Shown here one piece after another: positions 9,990 through 18,159 of a DNA stretch of 64,000 nucleotides (the first letter of the stretch is position 1; the number at the start of each line of letters is the position of its first letter). The DNA comes from Nitrospirota bacterium (lineage in GTDB: Bacteria; Nitrospirota; Thermodesulfovibrionia; Thermodesulfovibrionales; Dissulfurispiraceae): positions 20,471 through 84,470 of the forward strand of contig SCQE01000077.1 in NCBI GenBank assembly GCA_004321915.1. Reading direction: 5' to 3'. The position numbers and the translations under genes were made by a program. The notes under the pieces are model-generated. The model was not told where the DNA came from and ran no database searches. It saw only the letters and a list, made by a program, of their open reading frames with translations.

Positions 9990-10139
9990 ATGTACGTTAT
10001 TAAAGATCTTTGGGATTTTCTCAAACATAGGAAAAAATGGTGGCTTTTGCCGATGATCATTGTATTGTTGTTTTTTGGAGTGGTTATTGTAATGTCAAGC
10101 GGTTCTGCCATTGCGCCTTTTATTTACACAATATTCTGA
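9990..10139 (+). CDS. DUF5989 family small membrane protein
   Basis: A 49-residue reading frame starts at ATG 9990, 5 bases after a strong Shine-Dalgarno (AGGAGGGG at 9980-9987). The protein begins MYVIKDLWDFLKHRKKWW, continues with a single hydrophobic helix (LLPMIIVLLFFGVVIV) and ends SGSAIAPFIYTIF. This whole-length pattern (a short basic/aromatic head, one membrane helix and a conserved SAxAPFIYTxF tail) is what I recall for DUF5989. The function is unknown; related small proteins occur beside acyl- and carbamoyl-transferase genes, including, as I recall, in saxitoxin clusters. Its place right after the MBOAT gene suggests an accessory subunit. Confidence 0.82.
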   Translation: MYVIKDLWDFLKHRKKWWLLPMIIVLLFFGVVIVMSSGSAIAPFIYTIF

Positions 10140-10233
10140 TCATAGTTGTTTACTTTTCAATTGGGAGGGATTGGACAAAAATCATAATGTATAATTTTTG
10201 CGGTTACAAGTATGTGCTCCAGAACCTAAAGAA

Positions 10234-11415
10234 ATGAATGCTGAAGACTATTTTTTAGAAATTCCGAATATAATCTTGCTGCTGTTCTATACGATTTGCA
10301 TTTTAAGCTATACAAAGCAGAAGAAAATAGTTTTTTTTATATTCTTAGGGCACATACTTTTGATTTTCCTTACTAATGGTCTTTTATTTGATCCGGGGTA
10401 TATGTCAGACCAAGGTGAATATTTGCGCTCAGTTCAATCGCTAAGAGATAATTTTGAATTTAATTATGAAGGCACACCTATGGATATGCCTTCTGAGGCT
10501 ATAGTGACACCTCTATCTGCACTTAAAACACAGCTTGCCGCAATGATATATTATCTTGTTCCGTTAATGTGTAATTCTGTATTCTCAGTCGCAGGTATGA
10601 ACTATGTTTTTTATATGATGATTTTCTTTTTTATGTACAAAAAGAATCTCATTAACCAACAGGGCATGTATTTCTTCTTGTTTTATCCGAGCCTCGCCCT
10701 TTATTCTGCCGTAGGCTTGAGGGATACTTTGATCCTGTTTTTTATGTTTACGAGCGTGTACTATTTAATCAATAACAGATATGTTCCGGCAATGGTTCTA
10801 TCTTCAGCTTTGTTTGTTTTAAAAGTACAAAATTATTTAATTTTTCTAATCTCATTACTGCTTTGGGTCGTAATAGACAAGGGGATAAATCCTAAAAAGA
10901 TTCTCTTATTGATTTTATCTGTAATTTTTCTTGTTCTATTAGGCGACAATATTTCTGTTGATAAGGTAAATTTTTACAGGATGGCCTTTGCAGCAGAAAA
11001 TGGCCTCGACCCGTTAGATATCGATTTAATTACAGGGAATGGAGATCTTCTTTTAAAAGGCTTTCAGGGTATAGGTAAGTTTCTCTTAATGCCACTTCCT
11101 TGGGAAGTTAGAAATGCGCTGCAATTCATACAAACTTTGGAGAATATAGGCATACTGGCACTTCTATTTTATGGTATGCGGGCATATAGAAAACTTAACG
11201 TAAAAGACAGGGTCATAAGATTTTTGTTTGCTCATGTGGCTATTGCTTTTGCGGTTTACGGTCTTGTGATATCAAATTACGGGACTGCTGCCAGATACAG
11301 ATATACCTATGTAACGGTCTTTTTTATTTTCTTCTACCATAGGTTGCATCAAATTAGAAAACAGCAGTTATCGCAAAAAGGTTATGATCCTTCAAGTGTC
11401 GGGATAGTTATTTAA
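10234..11415 (+). CDS. Polytopic membrane protein, candidate O-antigen polymerase (Wzy/EpsG-like)
   Basis: This 393-residue protein, from ATG 10234, has about nine to ten hydrophobic helices. A long extracytoplasmic-looking loop (GYMSDQGEYLRSVQSL through SEAIVTPLSALKTQ) lies near residues 40-90. FYPSLALYSAVGLRDTLI near 150 resembles EpsG/Wzy proteins, in which an arginine-bearing segment sits between helices. An in-frame TTG at 10198 would add 12 residues but has no ribosome site, so ATG 10234 is preferred. Wzy proteins are too diverse to be certain; the protein encoded at 33115-34710 is the other candidate. Confidence 0.5.
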   Translation: MNAEDYFLEIPNIILLLFYTICILSYTKQKKIVFFIFLGHILLIFLTNGLLFDPGYMSDQGEYLRSVQSLRDNFEFNYEGTPMDMPSEAIVTPLSALKTQLAAMIYYLVPLMCNSVFSVAGMNYVFYMMIFFFMYKKNLINQQGMYFFLFYPSLALYSAVGLRDTLILFFMFTSVYYLINNRYVPAMVLSSALFVLKVQNYLIFLISLLLWVVIDKGINPKKILLLILSVIFLVLLGDNISVDKVNFYRMAFAAENGLDPLDIDLITGNGDLLLKGFQGIGKFLLMPLPWEVRNALQFIQTLENIGILALLFYGMRAYRKLNVKDRVIRFLFAHVAIAFAVYGLVISNYGTAARYRYTYVTVFFIFFYHRLHQIRKQQLSQKGYDPSSVGIVI

Positions 11416-11417
11416 TT

Positions 11418-12989
11418 ATGGAAAAAGAATTTATTGCTCATGTGGGGCTGGGGTACTGGGGCAAGAATATTCTTCGTGTTCTGGCTGAACTGAAATGTAT
11501 ACGCTCTGCTTGTGATTCCGATAAGGCCATGATTGCAGATGCGAAAAGAAAGTTTCCTGATATTCGATACCTATCGTCTTATGATGAGGTTTTGTCAGAC
11601 CCAGCCGTATCTGCGGTAACCATTGCCACTCCGGCTGCTACTCACTATGAATTTACAAAGAAAGCTTTGCTAGCAGGCAAAGATGTTTTTGTAGAAAAAC
11701 CTCTCGCATTAACGGTTAAGGAAGGTCAAGAACTTGTAGCTTTGGCCTCTGAGATGGAGAGGATTCTGATGGTGGGGCATATACTTCAGTACCATCCTGC
11801 CGTGATAAAGCTGAAAGCGATGGTCTCATCCGGACAACTTGGAGACATTCAGTATATATATTCGAACAGGCTGAATATCGGCAAATTGAGGACTGAAGAA
11901 AACATACTATGGAGTTTTGCGCCTCATGACATATCTGTCATACTTATGCTGCTCGATGATGAGCCTGAAAAAGTTTTATCGTTTGGCGAGGATTATATAA
12001 CCAAAGGCACTTACGACACCACATTGACAACGATGGAATTCAGGGATAACGTAAAGAGTCATATATTCGTTAGCTGGCTTCATCCCTATAAAGAACAGAA
12101 GCTAATTGTTGTGGGATCAAAAGCTATGGCTGTTTTCGATGATGTAAGCGAGGAGAAGTTGTTCTTATACCCCCATAGAATCGAGTGGGAGAATGGTAAG
12201 ATTCCGGTAGCCAAAAAGGCTGCTTATAATGTCATTCCAGTCGAAAAGGGTGAACCGCTTAAACTGGAGTTGATGCATTTCATGGATTGTGTAAAACAAA
12301 GGAGTCAGCCGAAGACGGATGGCACAGAGGGATTTAAGGTATTAAGAGTGCTCGAACTAGCTCAAAGAGCTTTAATGTGCAATGCAGGTCAGGTTGTTAC
12401 TCAAAATAATTCTCTTTTTTATAAACATGAGACTGCCATCATTGACGAGAATGTGTCGATAGGTGAAGGTTCAAAGATATGGCACTTTTCCCATATTCTG
12501 AAGGACTCTATTATCGGAACGAATTCAATAATAGGGCAGAACGTAACTATTGGTCCTGATGTGACAATAGGAAATAAATGCAAGATACAGAACAATGTCT
12601 CGATATATAAAGGCGTTGTGCTCGAAGACGAAGTTTTTTGCGGACCTTCTTGCGTCTTTACCAATGTTTACAACCCGAGGGCTTTTATTGAGAGGAAAAA
12701 TGAGTTCATGCCGACCATTGTTAAGCATGGGGCTACGATCGGAGCAAACGCCACCATAGTATGCGGAGTTACTATAGGCAAATATGCAATGGTCGGGGCG
12801 GGGACAGTTGTTAAATCTGACGTGCCGGCATATGCAGTAGTTGCAGGAGTGCCCGCAAAACAAATTGGCTGGGCTTGCCGTTGCGGAGTGACTCTTCGGT
12901 TTAGGAGGGGGCGGGCGTCTTGCCATGATTGTGGAAATGAATATCTGTTGAGAGATATGACGATAACTGCGGTTAAAGAGCCCATCTAA
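11418..12989 (+). CDS. Fused Gfo/Idh/MocA oxidoreductase and hexapeptide N-acetyltransferase (WbpB-WbpD type)
   Basis: This 523-residue protein joins two enzymes. Residues 1 to about 325 are a Gfo/Idh/MocA dehydrogenase: Rossmann loop GLGYWGKNILR, then TIATPAATHYEF and VFVEKPLALT with the conserved EKP lysine. Residues about 330-523 are a left-handed beta-helix acyltransferase with hexapeptide repeats (IGEGSKIWHFSHI, IGQNVTIGPDVTIGN, VAGVPAKQIGW). It ends in a putative zinc site, CRCG...CHDCG, as in WbpD/WlbB. In Pseudomonas and Bordetella these are separate proteins: WbpB oxidises C3 of UDP-GlcNAcA and WbpD N-acetylates the 3-amino product. The aminotransferase WbpE acts between them and is encoded next door. 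Confidence 0.88.
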   Translation: MEKEFIAHVGLGYWGKNILRVLAELKCIRSACDSDKAMIADAKRKFPDIRYLSSYDEVLSDPAVSAVTIATPAATHYEFTKKALLAGKDVFVEKPLALTVKEGQELVALASEMERILMVGHILQYHPAVIKLKAMVSSGQLGDIQYIYSNRLNIGKLRTEENILWSFAPHDISVILMLLDDEPEKVLSFGEDYITKGTYDTTLTTMEFRDNVKSHIFVSWLHPYKEQKLIVVGSKAMAVFDDVSEEKLFLYPHRIEWENGKIPVAKKAAYNVIPVEKGEPLKLELMHFMDCVKQRSQPKTDGTEGFKVLRVLELAQRALMCNAGQVVTQNNSLFYKHETAIIDENVSIGEGSKIWHFSHILKDSIIGTNSIIGQNVTIGPDVTIGNKCKIQNNVSIYKGVVLEDEVFCGPSCVFTNVYNPRAFIERKNEFMPTIVKHGATIGANATIVCGVTIGKYAMVGAGTVVKSDVPAYAVVAGVPAKQIGWACRCGVTLRFRRGRASCHDCGNEYLLRDMTITAVKEPI

Positions 12990-14150
12990 ATGAAAGCCGT
13001 ACCTATGCTGGATTTACAAGCTGAATACGAGTACATGAAGGGGGATATTGATGCCGCAATACTCCGATGCCTAACACATCAAAAGTGGATACTTGGCCCC
13101 GAAGTTGACGAACTCGAGAATAAGATTGCCAAATATATTGGAGTTCAACATGCTGTAGGAACATCCTCTGGAACCGAAGCTCTGGTTTTAGCGCTTAGGG
13201 CTCTGTCGATAAAGTTGAAGGGGCAGGACTTTTTCGATAAGACGGCTGAAATTATTACAACACCGTTCACTTTTACCGCGACCGGTGATGCAATTCTACG
13301 TGCTGGAGCTAAGCCTGTATTTGTAGATATAGATCCTGCCACATATAACATAGACGCATCGAAAATAAATGAGTATTTAAAAACGAACCACTCAAACGTT
13401 GTCGGAATTGTCCCTGTTCATCTTTACGGTCAGTCGTGCAATATGGACGCCATACAGGAGATTGCACAAGAATATAATTTATTTGTGGTTGAAGATGCTG
13501 CACAAGCATTTGGCGGCATGTGGAAAGGCAAAAAACTCGGTTCGATCGGAACTCTCGGTGCATTCAGTTTCTTTCCTTCCAAAAACCTCGGCGGTTTTGG
13601 AGACGCCGGCATGGTATCTACTGATGATGAAGAGTTGGCCTCTATTGTACGTATGCTTATTAAACATGGCGGTAAAGACAAGTACAATGTTGATTATATA
13701 GGGTACAATGCAAGGTTGGATACGTTTCAGGCGGCAGTAATAGATGCCAAATTTAGATACCTTGACGAGTTTAACGAAAAAAGAAGGGTAATAGCCGGAT
13801 TGTACGCATCGGGTTTAAAAGGTTTGAAGGGTATCAGTCTGCCTGAGACATTGTCCGATGTTTATCATGTTTACAACCAGTATACCATTGGAGTTACGGA
13901 AGGCAAGCGGGATGAGTTGCAAGGTTATCTTAGTGAAAATGGTATTGCGTCGATGGTCTATTACCCTTTTCCACTGCATAAGATGAAGGTTTTTAAATCG
14001 GGCCGCAGTAAGGTATATGACGAACTCGTACATGCAGAACAGGCTGCGCAAATGGTCTTGAATTTGCCTATCGGACCTCTCCAGCAGAGAGAGGTTACGG
14101 ATTATGTGATAGAAAGTGTGAAAGGTTCTTGTAGAAAAAATGGTTACTAA
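12990..14150 (+). CDS. DegT/DnrJ/EryC1 aminotransferase, WbpE-like
   Basis: This 386-residue PLP enzyme has EDAAQAFGG (Asp for the PLP ring nitrogen) near residue 170, followed by SFFPSKNLGGFGDAG with the Schiff-base lysine near 197. The early block LGPEVDELENKIAKYIGV and GTSSGTEALVLALRAL binds PLP phosphate. WbpE/WlbC transfers an amino group from glutamate to C3 of UDP-3-keto-GlcNAcA. The gene starts immediately after the stop of the WbpB-WbpD fusion, and an epimerase of the WbpI type follows, so assignment to the UDP-GlcNAc3NAcA branch is well supported by context. Confidence 0.88.
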   Translation: MKAVPMLDLQAEYEYMKGDIDAAILRCLTHQKWILGPEVDELENKIAKYIGVQHAVGTSSGTEALVLALRALSIKLKGQDFFDKTAEIITTPFTFTATGDAILRAGAKPVFVDIDPATYNIDASKINEYLKTNHSNVVGIVPVHLYGQSCNMDAIQEIAQEYNLFVVEDAAQAFGGMWKGKKLGSIGTLGAFSFFPSKNLGGFGDAGMVSTDDEELASIVRMLIKHGGKDKYNVDYIGYNARLDTFQAAVIDAKFRYLDEFNEKRRVIAGLYASGLKGLKGISLPETLSDVYHVYNQYTIGVTEGKRDELQGYLSENGIASMVYYPFPLHKMKVFKSGRSKVYDELVHAEQAAQMVLNLPIGPLQQREVTDYVIESVKGSCRKNGY

Positions 14151-14231
14151 ATTTTGAGCCATAGAATACATCGCTGCAGGAGAGGATTGGAGTCCGAAAT
14201 TGACATCACTGCTCACTATCGTTGAGATTAT

Positions 14232-15389
14232 ATGAAAATAGCTACCGTTTTGGGCGCACGCCCACAATTCATAAAGGCAGCTGCGGTATCACGCGCTATA
14301 AGAGAGCACAATCTCTCATCCGATATAAATATTGATGAACTTATTATTCACACCGGACAGCATTTTGAAAGACGGATGTCTGAGCTTTTTTTTGAAGAAA
14401 TGCAAATCCCATCTCCTGATTATCACTTGGGTATAAACTCTATGGATCACGGCGCTATGACCGGAAGGATGCTGGAAGGCATTGAGAGTATTCTGCTAAA
14501 AGAAAAACCCGAGTATGTTTTGGTATATGGAGATACAACATCAACTCTTGCAGGCGCGCTTGCGGCGAAGAAACTGAGTATCAAAGTAGCTCATATAGAA
14601 GCGGGATTGAGAAGCTTTAATATGATGATGCCTGAGGAGATCAACAGGGTGATAACCGATCGCATTAGCGATATTCTTTGCTGTCCTACCCAAACCGCTG
14701 TAGAGAATCTCAAAAAGGAAGGGTTTGATAATTTCGGGTGTAAGATTTTTAAGACAGGTGATGTGATGTATGATTCGGTTTTGTTTTACTCCGAACATTC
14801 ATCTTTAAAAAGTGACATTATGGATAGAACAGGATTAAGTGATATGGACTTTGTTCTATGCACCGTACATAGGGCTGAGAATACAGACGACATAGGCAGG
14901 TTATACACCATAGTCGAAGCTCTTGGAGAGATAGCTTCCGAAATCGAGGCGGTATTCCCGGTTCATCCAAGGACAAGAAATATTCTTAACTCGTCAGGTT
15001 TGATCGGGAAATTGGGGAAAGTAAGATTAATCGAACCCGTAGGCTATTTTGATATGATTGAACTGATGAAGAATACCCGGTGTGTTCTTACGGATAGTGG
15101 GGGCTTGCAAAAAGAGGCCTTTTTCTTTGCAAAACCATGCATAGTTTTGAGGGATCAGACCGAGTGGATCGAGTTGTTGGACAGCGGGTCTAATCGTCTT
15201 GCAGGAGCAGAAAGAGATGTCATACTCGAATGTTATAACTCCTTTAAGCCGCTGTTCATAGGCAATCCGTCTGCAGACCTCAAATCCGGACCAGGTTTAT
15301 ACGGCAATGGCAAGGCGTCTTACGAAATAGTGCGATGTTTGATCGGAAGCGGTGATTCGGATAAAACTCATTTGGAGTCCCAAATATGA
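14232..15389 (+). CDS. UDP-GlcNAc3NAcA 2-epimerase-like protein (WbpI type)
   Basis: This 385-residue non-hydrolysing epimerase has LGARPQFIKAAAVSRAI at the N-terminus, YGDTTSTLAGALAA near 98, HIEAGLRSF near 119, TVHRAENTDD near 215 and TDSGGLQKEAFFFAKPCIVL near 290. The RPQFIKAA start and HIEAGLRS blocks fit the WbpI subgroup better than WecB. WbpI converts UDP-GlcNAc3NAcA to UDP-ManNAc3NAcA. It follows the WbpB-WbpD fusion and WbpE after an 81-base gap with no clear promoter. It is much diverged from the wecB product at 5353-6471, so the two epimerases should have different substrates. Confidence 0.87.
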   Translation: MKIATVLGARPQFIKAAAVSRAIREHNLSSDINIDELIIHTGQHFERRMSELFFEEMQIPSPDYHLGINSMDHGAMTGRMLEGIESILLKEKPEYVLVYGDTTSTLAGALAAKKLSIKVAHIEAGLRSFNMMMPEEINRVITDRISDILCCPTQTAVENLKKEGFDNFGCKIFKTGDVMYDSVLFYSEHSSLKSDIMDRTGLSDMDFVLCTVHRAENTDDIGRLYTIVEALGEIASEIEAVFPVHPRTRNILNSSGLIGKLGKVRLIEPVGYFDMIELMKNTRCVLTDSGGLQKEAFFFAKPCIVLRDQTEWIELLDSGSNRLAGAERDVILECYNSFKPLFIGNPSADLKSGPGLYGNGKASYEIVRCLIGSGDSDKTHLESQI

Positions 15390-16252
15390 AAATATGGGTA
15401 TTGCTTCCTGCTTTTAACGAGGCGGATGCCTTGCCCATACTGCTTCCCAAAATATCATCGGTCTTTACCGGGGACGGTTATTCACATAGGATAGTGGTGG
15501 TAAATGACGGAAGCGTGGACGGGACAGAAGATGTATTAAATGATCACTCTTTAAGGCTGCCGTTGGATATTGTCACACATCGCATCAACAGAGGGCTCGG
15601 TGAAACAGAACGGGATGGTTTTGAGTATATATCGGCTAACTGCGCTGACGACGATATTGTTATAAGGATGGATTGCGACGATACTCATGAACCCGAGTAT
15701 TCCAAGCGTATGATTGACAGGATACTTGAAGGATACGATGTTGTAAGCGCATCTAGGTTTCAACCGGGCGGGGGCCAATTGGGCGTGAACCGGTATAGGG
15801 CGTTCATAAGTTATGGCGCGAACATATTCATGAAAATAATGTTTAACATAGAGGGCATTAAGGACTATTCTTGCGGATTTAGGGCATATAGGGGAAAGGC
15901 TATAAAATATGCCGTAAAAATATTCGGGAACGGTTTTATACAACTCAAGGGGCTTGGTTTCACGTCTACGTTAGAGACTATAGTTAAGCTTAAAATGCTA
16001 GGTTGCAGATTTTCGGAGGTTCCGTTCATCCTGCGTTACGATCAAAAAGCGGGTTACAGCAAGATGATAAGCAGCGTTACCACACTCGGATATTTTGCTA
16101 TGGCTGTCTTGTATCACTGGCCATTCGGCGGATGGAAAAGTTTCTATAAAGGCTTGGATGAGATGTTCAGAAATTCTCCAGAATCGGCGCTCGAAAATTT
16201 CGGCTGTTATTCCAAGAAACGCACGGCGGTATGCCGGATAGGTGGTGGATAA
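15386..16252 (+). CDS. GT2 family glycosyltransferase (DPM1-like)
   Basis: This 288-residue GT-A enzyme has LLPAFNEADALP at the N-terminus, VVNDGSVDGT near 37, HRINRGLGETERDGFEYI near 62 and the DXD-like MDCDDTHEP near 95. These are the blocks of dolichol/polyprenol-phosphate mannosyltransferase-like GT2 proteins. SCGFRAYRGKAI near 160 is also characteristic. No C-terminal membrane helices are evident beyond one weak hydrophobic stretch. The start overlaps the epimerase stop (ATGA), and the stop overlaps the asnB start by one base (TAATG). Confidence 0.83.
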   Translation: MKIWVLLPAFNEADALPILLPKISSVFTGDGYSHRIVVVNDGSVDGTEDVLNDHSLRLPLDIVTHRINRGLGETERDGFEYISANCADDDIVIRMDCDDTHEPEYSKRMIDRILEGYDVVSASRFQPGGGQLGVNRYRAFISYGANIFMKIMFNIEGIKDYSCGFRAYRGKAIKYAVKIFGNGFIQLKGLGFTSTLETIVKLKMLGCRFSEVPFILRYDQKAGYSKMISSVTTLGYFAMAVLYHWPFGGWKSFYKGLDEMFRNSPESALENFGCYSKKRTAVCRIGGG

Positions 16253-18147
16253 TGTGCGGTATAGCCGGTATAGTAACAAATAATCGTAATTTGTCTGAAC
16301 GATTACCGGTTCTGGATGAGATGCTTATTAGGCTTTCCCATCGAGGGCCAGACGGTGAAGGGAGGGTCCATCATAAGAATCAGGCGCTTTTTGGCCACCG
16401 TAGGCTCGCAGTCATAGATTTGGAGCGTGGACAACAACCGATGTGTTCTTCCGATGGCCGTTACACTATTGTATATAACGGTGAGATATATAACTATGTG
16501 GAATTAAGACAGGAACTTGTCAAAGACGGAGAATTCTTTTTTACGACGTCCGATACGGAAGTTCTGTTGAAACTGATGGTTAGAGAAGGCGTTAACTGTA
16601 TAAATCGTTTGAACGGAATGTTCGCATTCCTATTTCACGATAAAAAGAATAATTCATGGGTCGCTGCACGCGATAATTTCGGCATAAAACCGTTTTACTA
16701 CGTTAAGCTGAAAGACGAGTTTGTTTTTAGTTCCGAGATCAAAGCATTACTGGCTCATCCTGATATAATACCGTATCGTGATGATGGCTCATTGCAGCAA
16801 TATTTAACTTTTCAATTCTGTTTGGGAGAAAAGACCCTTTTTCGCGGCATTGATAAATTAAAACCGGGGTTTTTTATGATCGGACGAGGTTCCGATATCG
16901 TTGAAGAAAGATGTTATTGGGATACTGATTACAATATTGACCAGTATCACACGGAAGAATTTTTTGTTGACAGACTGCGGTATCTGCTTGAAGACAGTAT
17001 ACGCATTCAAATGCGCTCCGACGTTCCTGTCGGATGCTATCTTTCCGGTGGCATAGACTCAAGCGTAGTTTCGGTTTTGGCGTCGAATATTGCTTCGGAG
17101 CCTTTGTCTGTATTCCATGGTCGTTTTGCCGAGGGGGAAAAGTACGATGAATCTTTATATGCCAAGGCGGTTGTGGAATCTATGTCCGGAATTTATCATG
17201 AAGTCATCCCTTCTGCTCTTGATTTTGTAGATTTCCTGCCTAATCTTATATACACATTGGACGAACCGCTTGCAGGTCCTGGGCTCTTTCCTCAGTTTTG
17301 TGTAAGCCGTTATGCAAAAGAGCATGTGAAAGTTGTTTTAGGCGGACAGGGAGGAGACGAGATTTTTGGAGGCTATGCCCGCTATCTTATCGGGTATCTT
17401 GAACAGACATTAAAGGGCGCGATCTTTGAAACGCAGGAGGAAGGAAAACATCTTGTTACGCTCGAATCTATTATCCCCAATCTATCACTGCTTAAGCAGT
17501 ATCATCCGTTGCTCTCTCAATTTTGGAGCAAGGGACTGTTTGAGCCTATGGATGCGCGTTATTTTAGTCTCATAAACCGAATACATGACGTCTCCGATCT
17601 TTTGATGCCCGATATCCTGAACTCATTCGAGAGCCGAGCTGTATTTACCGATTTTCAGAAAATATTCAATCATCCAGATACTCATTCTTATATCAACAAG
17701 ATGACGCATTTTGATCTCAAAACTTTGCTTCCTGCTCTATTGCATATTGAGGATAGGGTAAGTATGTCTGTTTCTCTTGAATCGCGTGTTCCTTTTTTAG
17801 ACACACGCATAGTTGATTTGGTTACGACGATGCCTCCGGTTTTTAAGTTCCAATCAGGGCGAACCAAGGATATTTTGAAAAAGTCGGTTAGGACTTTGTT
17901 GCCCGATTCTGTTTTAGAACGCAAGGACAAGATGGGGTTTCCTGTTCCAATAAAGGAATGGATGCAACAAAGCCCTGTCCGCGATTTTGCTGGAGATGTT
18001 CTGCTGAGCCGTGCAAGTAAAGAGCGTGGCATCTTCAGTTCTCAGGCGCTTGAATCAATGCTGTGTGATTACGGCGTTGGTGACCGCAGACTTTGGGGAG
18101 CTTTGTGTCTTGAGATCTGGCATAACAGATTTATTGATCTCGCTTAG
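16252..18147 (+). CDS. asnB: Asparagine synthetase-type glutamine amidotransferase (AsnB-like)
   Basis: This 631-residue two-domain protein should start at ATG 16252. That choice puts Cys at position 2 (MCGIAGI), the catalytic nucleophile after Met removal. An upstream in-frame start at 16231 would bury it. The class-II glutaminase domain includes SHRGPDGEG, HRRLAVIDL and YNGEIYNYVELR. The synthetase domain has the ATP PP-loop CYLSGGIDSSVV near residue 264 and GGQGGDEIFGGYARYL near 365. In polysaccharide loci such proteins often amidate the carboxyl of a uronic acid rather than making asparagine. The neighbouring aminouronate genes fit that reading, but asparagine synthesis cannot be excluded. 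Confidence 0.9.
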   Translation: MCGIAGIVTNNRNLSERLPVLDEMLIRLSHRGPDGEGRVHHKNQALFGHRRLAVIDLERGQQPMCSSDGRYTIVYNGEIYNYVELRQELVKDGEFFFTTSDTEVLLKLMVREGVNCINRLNGMFAFLFHDKKNNSWVAARDNFGIKPFYYVKLKDEFVFSSEIKALLAHPDIIPYRDDGSLQQYLTFQFCLGEKTLFRGIDKLKPGFFMIGRGSDIVEERCYWDTDYNIDQYHTEEFFVDRLRYLLEDSIRIQMRSDVPVGCYLSGGIDSSVVSVLASNIASEPLSVFHGRFAEGEKYDESLYAKAVVESMSGIYHEVIPSALDFVDFLPNLIYTLDEPLAGPGLFPQFCVSRYAKEHVKVVLGGQGGDEIFGGYARYLIGYLEQTLKGAIFETQEEGKHLVTLESIIPNLSLLKQYHPLLSQFWSKGLFEPMDARYFSLINRIHDVSDLLMPDILNSFESRAVFTDFQKIFNHPDTHSYINKMTHFDLKTLLPALLHIEDRVSMSVSLESRVPFLDTRIVDLVTTMPPVFKFQSGRTKDILKKSVRTLLPDSVLERKDKMGFPVPIKEWMQQSPVRDFAGDVLLSRASKERGIFSSQALESMLCDYGVGDRRLWGALCLEIWHNRFIDLA

Positions 18148-18159
18148 CCTGAATAAAAA

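Noticed and set aside
10037..10237. 66-residue plus-strand frame behind the MBOAT gene
   Set aside because: It overlaps the well supported DUF5989 gene in another frame, lacks a ribosome site, and has no recognisable features.
12525..12926. 133-residue minus-strand frame
   Set aside because: It is the antisense shadow of the hexapeptide-repeat region of the WbpB-WbpD fusion; its codon use and repeats follow from the sense strand.
16231..16254. Longer N-terminus of the AsnB-like protein starting at 16231
   Set aside because: It would place seven residues before the Met-Cys and block the N-terminal nucleophile. ATG 16252 is required for activity.
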